Source of the DNA: Rhodobium gokarnense
GTDB lineage: Bacteria; Pseudomonadota; Alphaproteobacteria; Rhizobiales; Rhodobiaceae
Direction: 5' to 3'
Length of the DNA: 64,000 bases
NCBI RefSeq assembly: GCF_025961475.1
Contig: NZ_JAOQNS010000005.1
Coordinates: 310,001-374,000, forward strand
Shown piece by piece: positions 35,966 to 44,579 of this stretch (positions are counted from its first letter, which is position 1; every line of letters starts with the position of its first letter). The translations under genes and the position numbers were made by a program. The notes beneath the pieces were generated by a model. That model had not been told where the DNA came from and did no database searches. It saw nothing but the letters and a program-made list of their open reading frames with translations.

Positions 35966-36072
35966 TAGAGCATTTCATGCGATTATGGAATCGCCCGAAA
36001 CGCTCTAGCTGGTTGTTTTGATGCGTACTCTTATCCGAAAACCGGTTTCCACTTTTCGGGAATACGCTCTAG
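35966..36072. repeat. Mosaic palindromic element, copy B; overlaps the sodB stop
   Basis: TAGAGCATTTCATGCGATT / AATCGCCCGAAACGCTCTAG, linker TTGTTTTGATGCGTACTCTTATCC, then CGAAAACCGG/CCACTTTTCGGG and terminal GCTCTAG. Homologous block by block to 34194-34299 about 1.7 kb away. On the minus strand its last bases (TAG at 36071-36069) are the sodB stop codon. Confidence 0.82.
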
Positions 36073-36668
36073 CTCGCGGCCTCGTAGAGTTCCTCGACAT
36101 ATTCCCAGTTGATGAGGCTGTCGACGAAGGCGGCGAGGTAGTCCGGGCGCTTGTTGCGGTAGTCGATGTAGTAGGAATGCTCCCAGACATCGACGCCGAG
36201 GATCGGCGTGCCGCCATGCACCAGCGGGTTCTCGCCGTTCGGCGTCTTCATGATCTCAAGCTTGCCGTCCTTGACGGCGACCCAGGCCCAGCCGGAGCCG
36301 AACTGCGCCGCGCCCGCGGCAATGAAGTCCTCGCGGAACTTGTCGTAGCCGCCGAGGTCGGACTCAATCGCCTTGGCGAGCTTCTCCGGCAGGCTCTTGC
36401 CGCCGCCGCCGGCCTTCATCCACTTCCAGAAATGGGTGTGGTTGTAGTGCTGGGCGACGTTGTTGAAGATGCCGGCATCCTTGCCGAAGGAGCCCTTGAC
36501 GACCTCTTCGATGCTCTTGCCTTCGAATTCGGTACCCTTCACCAGGTCGTTGCCCTTGGTGACATAGGTCTGGTGGTGCTTGTCGTGGTGATATTCGAGC
36601 GTCTCGGCGGACATATACGGCGCCAGCGCATCGTATGCGTAAGGCAGATCGGCCAGTTCAAAAGCCAT
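36069..36668 (-). CDS. sodB: Superoxide dismutase [Fe/Mn]
   Basis: 199 aa. MAFELADLPYAYDALAPYMS with the metal ligands His27 (LEYHHDKHHQ), a second His in NNVAQHYNHTHFW, and DVWEHSYYIDY carrying Asp and His. ATG 36668 with GGAGG upstream; an upstream in-frame extension is not coding. No signal peptide, so cytosolic. Stop codon lies inside a repeat element. Confidence 0.95.
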   Translation of the reverse strand: MAFELADLPYAYDALAPYMSAETLEYHHDKHHQTYVTKGNDLVKGTEFEGKSIEEVVKGSFGKDAGIFNNVAQHYNHTHFWKWMKAGGGGKSLPEKLAKAIESDLGGYDKFREDFIAAGAAQFGSGWAWVAVKDGKLEIMKTPNGENPLVHGGTPILGVDVWEHSYYIDYRNKRPDYLAAFVDSLINWEYVEELYEAAS

Positions 36669-36829
36669 TTGGGCCTCCTTGAATGCGTGTAAAGAAGTCA
36701 AATGCCGGCGGGACGCCGGCTTGAAAGGGACACCTGTGTAAATAGGTCGCATCAGGGCCTAAGGCAATCTCCGGATCGGATTACCACGGAGTTTTTGCCC
36801 CTCGCCGCGGCCGGCCCGCCGCCTCCGGT

Positions 36830-37693
36830 TCATCCGCCCGCGTGGGCGAATTCCCAGTAGAGGTCGCGGGCCATCTTGGCGATCGGTCCGGGCTGCAATT
36901 CCCTCTCATCGATACGCGAAACGGGCACGACCTTGGAAATGTTCCCTGTTGAGAAGATTTCATCCGCGCCGAGGAAATCGTCATAGGTCAGCGTCGTCTC
37001 GGCGACGGTGACACCGGCACCCCTGAGGAGGGCGATGATGCGCTGCCGGGTGATGCCATTGAGGAAGGTGCCGTTCGGCACCGGGGTCAGCGCGACGCCG
37101 TCCTTGACCATGAAGACGTTGGCGGTGGCAAGTTCCGCGACATTGCCGAGCATGTCGAGCGCCAGCGCGTTGTCGAAGCCCTTGGCGTGGGCCTCGTTCA
37201 GCATGCGGGCATTGTTGGGGTAGAGGCAGGCGGCCTTGGCGTTGACCGGCATGGTCTCGATGGTCGGGCGGCGGAAGCTCGTTTTCGTCACCGTCGTGGT
37301 CTTGCCCTCCGGCGGCATCGGCACCTCGAAAAGGCAGAGGCAGAAGCGCGTCGAGTCCGGATCGGCGGCGACGACGAAAGCCCCGCCGCGCTCGGCCCAA
37401 TAGGTCGGGCGCACATAGATCGCGGCCTCGGGGGCGAATTTCTCGGCCCCCTCAAGGGTCAGCTCCACCATCTCGCCGACCTCCATGACCGGCTTCAGGC
37501 CGAGGGCGACGGCGGAGTCGTTGAGGCGGGCGCAATGCAGGTCGAGATCGGGCGCAACGCCCTCGAACACCCGCGCGCCGTCAAAGACGGTCGAGCCGAG
37601 CCAGGCGGCGTGGGTGCGCGGCCCGATGATGGGCGGGTTGCCCTCGATCCAGCCGCCGTCGATCCAGGTCCAGGTCTGCGACCAATCCGCCAT
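36830..37693 (-). CDS. ilvE: Branched-chain amino acid aminotransferase
   Basis: 287 aa, PLP fold type IV. Transfers amino groups between Leu/Ile/Val and 2-oxoglutarate. ATG 37693 with GGAGGAG upstream; the frame runs open another 750 bases across the VOC gene but is not coding there. GSTVFDGARVFEGV near the N-terminus, YVRPTYWAERG, catalytic Lys153 in VNAKAACLYPN, and the Glu in GNVAELATANVF. Divergent from the VOC gene. Confidence 0.88.
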   Translation of the reverse strand: MADWSQTWTWIDGGWIEGNPPIIGPRTHAAWLGSTVFDGARVFEGVAPDLDLHCARLNDSAVALGLKPVMEVGEMVELTLEGAEKFAPEAAIYVRPTYWAERGGAFVVAADPDSTRFCLCLFEVPMPPEGKTTTVTKTSFRRPTIETMPVNAKAACLYPNNARMLNEAHAKGFDNALALDMLGNVAELATANVFMVKDGVALTPVPNGTFLNGITRQRIIALLRGAGVTVAETTLTYDDFLGADEIFSTGNISKVVPVSRIDERELQPGPIAKMARDLYWEFAHAGG

Positions 37694-37855
37694 GTCGTCT
37701 CCTCCGATAAACCCCGTGTGATCGAACGACGCGGCGGGGATGCCGTCAACACCCGCGGCGACAAAAAAGCATTTGGTCGCGGCTTGCGAATTTGTTCCTG
37801 TTATGTTCTTGTCTGTTCGGTCGCGGTAACCATTGCCGGGCGGGTGGAGGAGAAC

Positions 37856-38296
37856 ATGGAACAGCGTCTCAACCTGATCACGCTCGGCGTCGACGACATT
37901 GCCGAGACGAAGCGGTTCTTCGCCGACGGGCTCGGCTGGAAACCCTCGGGATTCGAGAGCCCGGAAATCGTCTTCTTTGGCCTTCCCGGCACCGTTCTGG
38001 CGCTTTTCGGCCGCACCGCCCTTGCCGAGGATGTGGGCGCGGACATCGGCCCGGCCGGGCGCGACGGCGTCACCATCGCCTGGAACGGGCGCAGCGAGGC
38101 GGAGGTCGATGCGGCCTATGCCCGCGCGGTTTCGGCCGGCGCGCGCCCGGTCAAACCACCGCAGAAGGTGTTCTGGGGCGGCTATTCGTCCTACGTCCGG
38201 ATTCCCGGCGGGCATTTCCTGGAGATCGCCTTCGTGCCCGACTTCCCGATGGACGATGCCGGAATGTTGCAACTGCCGCCGCCGAAAGACGCTTGA
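37856..38296 (+). CDS. VOC-family protein (glyoxalase/bleomycin-resistance fold)
   Basis: 146 aa. LNLITLGVDDIAETKRFFADGLGWKP and a GHFLEIAFVPDF end, with the paired beta-alpha-beta units of the VOC fold. ATG 37856 with GGAGG. The metal ligand positions are not all obvious. Function unassigned; it lies 76 bp upstream of a haloacid dehalogenase gene on the same strand. Confidence 0.82.
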   Translation: MEQRLNLITLGVDDIAETKRFFADGLGWKPSGFESPEIVFFGLPGTVLALFGRTALAEDVGADIGPAGRDGVTIAWNGRSEAEVDAAYARAVSAGARPVKPPQKVFWGGYSSYVRIPGGHFLEIAFVPDFPMDDAGMLQLPPPKDA

Positions 38297-38371
38297 CGGC
38301 GGCGGCGCGGCCCGGTTCCCTTGGCGCCCGTTACGAACGCGCGCCACAGCCCAACCGCAGGACCGTCCGCC

Positions 38372-39034
38372 ATGTCGCATTCCGTCTTTGTCTTCGATGC
38401 CTACGGCACGCTCTTCGACGTCCATGCGGCGGTGCGCCGGCACGCCGAGGCGGTCGGGCCCGACGGCCAGAAGCTGTCGGAGATCTGGCGCGCCAAGCAG
38501 CTCGAATATTCCTGGGTGCGCTCGCTGATGGGCCGCTACCAGGACTTCTGGAGCTTGACGGAGCAGGCGCTCGACTACGCGTTCCGGGCCGTGCCGAGCG
38601 CCGACACGTCCGTCAAGCCGATGCTGCTCGATGCCTATCGCGAGCTCGACGCCTACCCGGAAGTGCCTGAGGTGCTGAAGGGCCTGAAGGAGGCCGGCTG
38701 CCGGCTGGCGATCCTTTCCAACGGCTCGCCGGAGATGCTGGACTCCGCCGTTCGCTCGGCCTGCATCGCCGACTATCTGGACGCCGTCCTCTCCATCGAC
38801 GAGATCCGCGCCTACAAGACCGACCCGCGGGTCTACGACATGGTGACGACACAGTTCCGGGTGTTTCCGGAGGCCGTGTCGTTCCAGTCGTCAAACCGCT
38901 GGGACGTTGCCGGTGCCACCGCCTTCGGGTTCCGGACCGTGTGGATCAACCGGGCCGGCGTGCCGGACGAATATTCCGACCTGCCGCCGGCCGCCGTCTT
39001 GCAGGACCTGTCGGGCCTGCCCCACGTCGGCTGA
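38372..39034 (+). CDS. Haloacid dehalogenase type II
   Basis: 220 aa. ATG 38372 (MSHSVFVFDAYGTLFDVH). HAD motifs: nucleophile Asp in DAYGT, LSNGSPEM (motif II), YKTDPRVY (motif III, Thr in the usual Pro position) and SSNRWDVAGATAFG (motif IV). Matches the L-2-haloacid dehalogenase group, whose substrates are short-chain 2-haloacids; the actual substrate here is unknown. Convergent with the peptidase gene. Confidence 0.85.
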   Translation: MSHSVFVFDAYGTLFDVHAAVRRHAEAVGPDGQKLSEIWRAKQLEYSWVRSLMGRYQDFWSLTEQALDYAFRAVPSADTSVKPMLLDAYRELDAYPEVPEVLKGLKEAGCRLAILSNGSPEMLDSAVRSACIADYLDAVLSIDEIRAYKTDPRVYDMVTTQFRVFPEAVSFQSSNRWDVAGATAFGFRTVWINRAGVPDEYSDLPPAAVLQDLSGLPHVG

Positions 39035-39047
39035 GTTCCCTTCTGCG

Positions 39048-40439
39048 TCAGGCCGTCTCGGCAAGCTCGCCGATGAGGCGGGCCCAGGAGCGGATGCCCT
39101 TGTGGAAGCTCGTCAGCTCGTATTTCTCGTTCGGCGAGTGGATGCGGTCGTCGTCGAGGCCGAAGCCGATCATCAGCGACTGCATGCCGAGCGTCTTCTG
39201 GAAGTCGGTGGCGATCGGGATCGAGCCGCCCATGGCGATGAGCGCTGCCGGCTTCGCCCATTCCTCCTCCAGTGCCTTCTTGCCCTTGGCAAGGAACGGA
39301 TCGTCGAAGGGGATGGTCACCGCAGCGCCGGAGCCGTGGGCGTGGAATTCGGCCGAGCAGTCCTCGGGCAGATTCTCCTCGACATATTTGCGGAAGGCGG
39401 CGCGGATCGCCTGCGGGTCCTGGTCGCCGACGAGGCGGAACGAGACCTTGGCCGAGGCCTCGGCCGGGATCACCGTCTTGAAGCCATCGCCGGTGTAGCC
39501 GCCGGTGATGCCGTTGACCTCGCAGGTCGGCCGCGACCAGATCTGCTCCAGCACGCTGCGATCCTTCTCGCCGGCCGGGACCGACAGGCCGATCTCCTTC
39601 AAAAAGGCCGCACCGTCGAAGCCGAGATCGTCCCACATCGCGCTGATGTCGTCGGGAAGCTCCGGGACACCCTCGTAAAAGCCCGGCAGGGTCACCCGGC
39701 CGTTGTCGTCGTGGAGGCCGGCGAGGATTTTCGTGAGCACATGGATCGGGTTGCGGGCGGCCGAGCCGAACATGCCGGAATGGAGGTCCATATTGGCCGC
39801 CTTGATCGTCACCTCGTCGCTGGTGAGGCCGCGCAGCATGGTAGAGATCGCCGGCGTTTCGCGGTCCCACATGGAGGTATCGCAAATGAGCGCGAGGTCG
39901 GCCTTCAGTTCCTCCGTGTTCTCGGCAAGGAACGGCGCGACGGACTTGCTGCCGGACTCCTCCTCGCCTTCCAGCATCACGGTGACCGGGATCGGCAGCG
40001 ATCCGGTCTCCTCGATCCAGGCGCGGGCGGCCTCGACGAAGGTCATGAGCTGGCCCTTGTCGTCGGCAGAGCCGCGGGCAACGATCATCCGGGAGCCGTC
40101 GTCGCGGGCGACGAGCTGCGGTTCGAAGGGATCGGTGTTCCACAGCTCCACGGGGTCGACCGGCTGGACGTCATAATGGCCGTAGAAGAGGACGTGCGGG
40201 CCCTTGGCGCCGTCGTCCTTGCGATGGCCGACGACCATCGGCTTGCCGATGGTCTTGCGCGGCTCGGCGGCGATGCCGATGGCGCTCAGCTCGGCGGCGC
40301 ACCAGTCGGCGGCGGCCCGGCAGTCGGCGTCATAGGCCGCATCGGTGGAGATCGACTTGATCCGGATCAGCTCGAACAGCCGGTCCAGGCTGTCATTGAG
40401 ATTGGCATCGATGCGGGAAAGAACGGCGTTGAGGGACAT
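39048..40439 (-). CDS. M20-family dipeptidase
   Basis: 463 aa zinc metallopeptidase. Metal ligands in YGHYDVQP and RGSADDKG, catalytic Glu pair in LEGEEESGS, a ligand Asp in LICDTSMW, dimerisation domain with HSGMFGS, and C-terminal ligand region DDRIHSPNEKYEL. ATG 40439 used. Full length and all motifs intact; likely cytosolic dipeptide hydrolase. Confidence 0.9.
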   Translation of the reverse strand: MSLNAVLSRIDANLNDSLDRLFELIRIKSISTDAAYDADCRAAADWCAAELSAIGIAAEPRKTIGKPMVVGHRKDDGAKGPHVLFYGHYDVQPVDPVELWNTDPFEPQLVARDDGSRMIVARGSADDKGQLMTFVEAARAWIEETGSLPIPVTVMLEGEEESGSKSVAPFLAENTEELKADLALICDTSMWDRETPAISTMLRGLTSDEVTIKAANMDLHSGMFGSAARNPIHVLTKILAGLHDDNGRVTLPGFYEGVPELPDDISAMWDDLGFDGAAFLKEIGLSVPAGEKDRSVLEQIWSRPTCEVNGITGGYTGDGFKTVIPAEASAKVSFRLVGDQDPQAIRAAFRKYVEENLPEDCSAEFHAHGSGAAVTIPFDDPFLAKGKKALEEEWAKPAALIAMGGSIPIATDFQKTLGMQSLMIGFGLDDDRIHSPNEKYELTSFHKGIRSWARLIGELAETA

Positions 40440-40516
40440 GGAAACGGGGCTCCGGAATCATGCGGCCGGCGGAAAAGGGCCGGCGCGAGGGAAATAGTGG
40501 GCGCCAGGGCGCGGCG

Positions 40517-42067
40517 TCAGAAGCCGCGCTTCAGGCTGCCGAGGATACCGCGGAAGATGTCGCGGCCGATCGTGTCCGGCAAGCGGTCGACGCGTTTTCG
40601 AAGCGCGTCGGTCACGCCGTCGACGACCGATTTGACGGCCATCTCGGTCAGGGAGTCGCTGCGCGATGTGCGGCGGGACCGGCTGGAACGGGTGCGCTTT
40701 GCCGAGCCGTATTCCCGGCGGATGCGCTCCAGTTCCTTGGCATCCTCCTCCTCGCGCCGCTGCTCCTCCTCCTGGCGCGCCTTTTCCTCGGCCTTTTTCT
40801 GCAGGACCTCATAGGCCGAGTTGCGGTCGATGGCCTCGTCGTAGCGGCCAAGGAGCGGGCTCCTTGCGATCAGCTCTTCGCGCTCGGCGTCGGTGAGCGG
40901 TCCGAGCCGGGAGGACGGCGGGCGGATCAGCGTCTGCTGGACGACGGAGGGCACACCCTTTTCCTCAAGCGTCGAGACTAGCGCCTCGCCGACGCCGAGT
41001 TCGGTGATGACCCGCTCCGTGTCGAGGTCGGGATTGGGCCGGAAGGTTTCCGCCGCGGCGCGCACAGCGCGCTGGTCGCGCGGGGTATAGGCGCGAAGGG
41101 CGTGCTGGACCCGGTTGCCGAGCTGGCCGAGCACCTCGTCGGGCACGTCGAGCGGGTTCTGGGTGACGAAAAAGACGCCGACGCCCTTGGAGCGGATCAA
41201 TCGCACCACCTGCTCGACCTTGTCGAGGAGCGCCTTCGGCGCCTCGTCGAAGAGCAGGTGCGCCTCGTCGAAGAAGAAGACGAGCTTCGGCTTTGCCGGG
41301 TCGCCGACCTCCGGCAGTTCCTCGAACAGCTCCGACAACAGCCAGAGAAGAAAGGTCGCATAGAGCCGCGGGCTCGCCATCAGCCGGTCGGCCGCAAGCA
41401 CGTTGATCGTGCCCCGGCCCGTCCCGTCGGTGCGCATGAGGTCGGCGATGCTGAGCGCCGGCTCGCCGAAGAAGGCCTCGCCGCCCTGCTCTTCCAGCAC
41501 CAAGAGCCGGCGCTGGATGGCGCCGAGCGAGGCGGTCGAGACGTGGCCGTAGCGGACGGAAATCTCCTTGCGGCGCTCGTCGAGATGGGTCAGCAGCGAG
41601 CGCAGATCCTTCAGGTCGAGCAGCAGCAGCCGCTCGTCGTCGGCGAGCGCGAAGGCGATGTTGAGGACGCCCTCCTGCACGTCGGTGAGTTCCAGGAGGC
41701 GCGACAGCAGCAGCGGCCCCATCTCCGACACCGTGGTGCGGATCGGATGGCCCTTTTCGCCGAAGAGGTCCCAGAACACCGTGGGGAACGCCTCATAGCG
41801 ATAGTCGGCAAAGCCGATGGTCTCGGCGCGCTTCTTCAGGAAATCCTTTTCGGTCCCGGCGACCGCGATGCCGGAGAGGTCGCCCTTGATGTCGGCGCAA
41901 AACACCGGCACGCCGGCCGCGCAGAACCCTTCGGCGAGGATCTGCAGGGAAACGGTCTTGCCGGTGCCGGTGGCGCCGGTGACGAGGCCGTGGCGGTTGG
42001 CGTATCGAAGCGCGATGTATTCCGGCTTGACGCTGGTTCCGAGATAGACCGCGGTGTCGCTGAGCAT
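40517..42067 (-). CDS. HerA-like/DUF853 ATPase (YjgR-type)
   Basis: 516 aa. Walker A GATGTGKT (31-38), Walker [24 protein letters not shown] split over LVFFFDEAH, sensor [14 protein letters not shown], and an arginine in [16 protein letters not shown] basic coiled tail (about 425-475) and a C-terminal helix. Distribution and length match DUF853 proteins, often annotated as DNA helicase HerA-like or YjgR. No NurA-type nuclease is adjacent, so a housekeeping role is more likely than a defence pair. Confidence 0.85.
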   Translation of the reverse strand: MLSDTAVYLGTSVKPEYIALRYANRHGLVTGATGTGKTVSLQILAEGFCAAGVPVFCADIKGDLSGIAVAGTEKDFLKKRAETIGFADYRYEAFPTVFWDLFGEKGHPIRTTVSEMGPLLLSRLLELTDVQEGVLNIAFALADDERLLLLDLKDLRSLLTHLDERRKEISVRYGHVSTASLGAIQRRLLVLEEQGGEAFFGEPALSIADLMRTDGTGRGTINVLAADRLMASPRLYATFLLWLLSELFEELPEVGDPAKPKLVFFFDEAHLLFDEAPKALLDKVEQVVRLIRSKGVGVFFVTQNPLDVPDEVLGQLGNRVQHALRAYTPRDQRAVRAAAETFRPNPDLDTERVITELGVGEALVSTLEEKGVPSVVQQTLIRPPSSRLGPLTDAEREELIARSPLLGRYDEAIDRNSAYEVLQKKAEEKARQEEEQRREEEDAKELERIRREYGSAKRTRSSRSRRTSRSDSLTEMAVKSVVDGVTDALRKRVDRLPDTIGRDIFRGILGSLKRGF

Positions 42068-42281
42068 TGGCAGGTCTCCGGTGGGGATCGTCCCTTATAG
42101 GAGCCCGTTCGCCGGGCGACAACAAAACCGACGATCCCGAAATGGAACAAGGAATATGGAAACCGGATTGTATACGTGACTTCAGTAACACGGCACCGCC
42201 AAAAACGCGCCGCTGCGCTTGTTTTTGACGGTTTGCTGGTGTCACAGTGTCGGCCACTCGCCGGACAAGGAGCGCCCGCCA

Positions 42282-42689
42282 ATGGACGAGCTGATCGCTC
42301 GCATCGTCGCAAAAGTCGGCATCGACGAGGCAACGGCCCGCCAGGCCGTCGCCATCATCCTCAGATTCATCGAGAAAGACGGAGACACCGAAAAGGTGGC
42401 GCCGCTGATCAACGCCATTCCGGGCTCGCGGGAATTCCTTGCCGACCAGGCGCCGGAAGAGGAGCAGAAAAGCGGGCTTTTCGGGGGGCTCGGCAACATG
42501 CTCGGCGGCCTCGGCGGCGCCATGGGGGCGATGGCCGCGCTGAACCAGCTCACCAGCGCCGGGCTCGACATCGACCAGGTCAAGGGAACCGCCCACGAGA
42601 TCGTCGACTTCGCCAAGGAAAAGACCGATCCGCAACAGGTCGACGCGGCGATCTCGTCGATCCCTGGCCTCAGCCAGATCGCGATTTAA
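42282..42689 (+). CDS. Small helical protein, DUF2780-like
   Basis: 135 aa. ATG 42282 with GGAG upstream. Helical N-terminus (ELIARIVAKVGIDEATARQAVAIILRF), repeated INAIPGSREFL and SSIPGLSQIAI units, and a Gly-rich centre (GGLGNMLGGLGGAMGAM), the layout of VcgC/VcgE-type DUF2780 proteins. Assignment is by pattern only. Function unknown. Confidence 0.65.
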   Translation: MDELIARIVAKVGIDEATARQAVAIILRFIEKDGDTEKVAPLINAIPGSREFLADQAPEEEQKSGLFGGLGNMLGGLGGAMGAMAALNQLTSAGLDIDQVKGTAHEIVDFAKEKTDPQQVDAAISSIPGLSQIAI

Positions 42690-42842
42690 GGCACGCCGTC
42701 CCGGGCCCGCTACCGGCTGTGCGACATGGGCGTGCACGAGAACGAAAGACATTGAACGGACACAGTCGAACGCAAGACGGTTCGTTCCCGGGGGTCCCGC
42801 CGCGGTGGCGGGGTGATACAGCAGCGTGGAGGTAGAAGGTCA

Positions 42843-43253
42843 ATGTCGTCCTATCCAATTCTGGATATTGAGGGAATCGGTCCGAAATACGCTGAGAAGC
42901 TGAAGGCGGTGGGCATCCGCACCACCGGCAAGCTGCTCGATCGCGCCAAGGATCCGAAAGGCCGCAAGCAGCTCGCCGAGGACAGCGGCATCGACGAGAC
43001 CCTGATCCTGAAATGGGCCAACATGGCCGACCTCATGCGCATCAAGGGCGTTGCGGAAGAATATTCCGAACTCCTGGAAGCGGCCGGCGTCGACACGGTG
43101 AAGGAACTGAAGCACCGCAACGCCGCCAACCTCACCGCCAAGATGGCCGAGGTGAATGCAACGAAGAAGCTCGTGCGCCTGCTGCCGAGCGAAAAGAACG
43201 TCACCAAATGGATCGAGGAAGCAAAGACCCTCGATCCGATGATGACGTACTGA
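42843..43253 (+). CDS. DUF4332-family protein
   Basis: 136 aa. ATG 42843 with GGAGG upstream. Two helix-hairpin-helix-like units: DIEGIGPKYAEKLKAVGIRTTGKLL and MRIKGVAEEYSELLEAAGVDTVKEL, the DUF4332 pattern. Such tandem HhH modules suggest nucleic-acid or protein binding. Ends before a strong terminator. Confidence 0.85.
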   Translation: MSSYPILDIEGIGPKYAEKLKAVGIRTTGKLLDRAKDPKGRKQLAEDSGIDETLILKWANMADLMRIKGVAEEYSELLEAAGVDTVKELKHRNAANLTAKMAEVNATKKLVRLLPSEKNVTKWIEEAKTLDPMMTY

Positions 43254-43360
43254 ACCGTCTCATTTCCGACAGCGACCGGCTGATTGGGCGGGGACTGCGC
43301 CGCGGTCCCCCCTGCCGGTGTGCGGCCGCCTTGCGCGTGCGCTCCCGGCCGGACCTGTGG

Positions 43361-43387
43361 CCGGCGCTATCCGGCGCCGATTTTTTT
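43361..43387 (+). terminator. Intrinsic terminator after DUF4332
   Basis: GGCGC / GCGCC stem within CCGGCGCTATCCGGCGCC followed by GA and seven T. It separates the DUF4332 gene from the convergent LuxR gene; the rest of 43254-43521 holds no gene. Confidence 0.75.
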
Positions 43388-43521
43388 GCCGATTCCCGCC
43401 TGGAGCGAGGCCGAGTCGGCCTCCCGCATACGGCGTCTACAACCAAAAGTATGCATAATTGACCCATGGGGGCGGTAATCATCGCCGCACCCGATGTCGC
43501 GTGGCATGTCCGCAGGACGGA

Positions 43522-44277
43522 CTAGCTGTACTGGAAGCCGGTTCTCGGAGGCGTCTTGACCAGCGACGCGGCGAGCGAAATCTGGCCGTAGCGGATCGCC
43601 TCGACCACGGTCTGGGTCTTGTTGCGGGCGTCCAGCTTGCCGGACGCATTCTGCAGGTGGGCATGCACCGTGCGGTGCGAGATCTGCAGCATCTCGGCGA
43701 TCTCGCTGGCGGTCTTGCCGAAGGCGGTCAGCTCCACCACGCGCCGTTCCCGCGGCGACAGGCCGCCGGCCCGCTCCGCCATCATTTCGTCCATGCCCAG
43801 AAGCCGGCTAAAGGCGGCCATCGCCAGGTCGTTCACGGCGCCAAGTTCCGGACCGCCCGGACGGTGGTCGAGACCGCCCACGATGAGGACTCCCTGATAG
43901 GGATTATGGGACTGGAAAGGAACAACGATTACAGCACCTTCGGGAGATTCCGCCTGACAGAAGCGGCTCCCTTTCAGCTCCTCGTAACAGGCAAGCTCGG
44001 GGGCGATGACGAAGGGCCAGTGGGCGATCAGCGCCAGCTCCAGTGCCGGGTCGTCCGGGCGCACCTGGGGAAGCGGCATCGCCGGCTCGGTAAGGCCGGG
44101 CCAATCGGAATAAAGGATCAGCATTTCCAGGGTTCGCCCGGGCATCGGCAGCCCGGTCAGGAACATCCGCGATCCTCCAAGCGCGCGGACCGCATCGCCC
44201 AAGGCATCGAACACGGTGGCTGGATCGGTCGCGTCACGGATGGACGCCACCCGATGGTTGATATCGTCCAGTGTCAT
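43522..44277 (-). CDS. LuxR-family regulator (LuxR solo)
   Basis: 251 aa. N-terminal ligand-domain-like region (residues 1-165) and a C-terminal GerE HTH: LSPRERRVVELTAFGKTASEIAEML then SHRTVHAHLQNASGKLDARNKTQTV. The usual autoinducer-binding Trp/Tyr/Asp set is not clearly kept (DWPGLTEPAMPLPQVRPDDPALEL), so acyl-homoserine-lactone binding is uncertain. No luxI-type synthase is in the window. Divergent from mutA; ATG 44277 is preferred over an upstream ATG because of the conserved start of the domain. Confidence 0.82.
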   Translation of the reverse strand: MTLDDINHRVASIRDATDPATVFDALGDAVRALGGSRMFLTGLPMPGRTLEMLILYSDWPGLTEPAMPLPQVRPDDPALELALIAHWPFVIAPELACYEELKGSRFCQAESPEGAVIVVPFQSHNPYQGVLIVGGLDHRPGGPELGAVNDLAMAAFSRLLGMDEMMAERAGGLSPRERRVVELTAFGKTASEIAEMLQISHRTVHAHLQNASGKLDARNKTQTVVEAIRYGQISLAASLVKTPPRTGFQYS

Positions 44278-44579
44278 TTTTAGCCGGCACACTTCCTTGC
44301 AGAAGCGGCCCCTTTTCGCCGGCAAGTTGCTTCAATATCGACATTCTGTCAGTCAGATTGCGTATATGCCACTTCCTCAAAGTTGATAGTCATTGAAAAA
44401 TGGCAAAAAAAGCGACCGAGCCGGAACGTGGTTTGCGGATCGTAACGTTGCCCGCCCGCCTTTTGCCTAACTTGCGGGGTCTTGCCGCTTCTCCTAAGAA
44501 CTTCGCAAGGCCGAACCGCGCCGTCCGTTGGAGTTGAGAGCCCCGTTTGACGGGGGCCGCTGAGAAGGAATTGGTTTCC

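Noticed and set aside
40517-42067. HerA-NurA defence system
   Set aside because: The ATPase is DUF853/YjgR-like with no nuclease or sensor gene adjacent.
42197-42228. Hairpin CAAAAAC / GTTTTTG upstream of the DUF2780-like gene
   Set aside because: It lies between divergent genes, so it does not terminate either; no consistent role could be assigned.
43522-44277. Quorum-sensing pair (luxR with luxI)
   Set aside because: No acyl-homoserine-lactone synthase is present in the window and the ligand-domain residues are not clearly kept.
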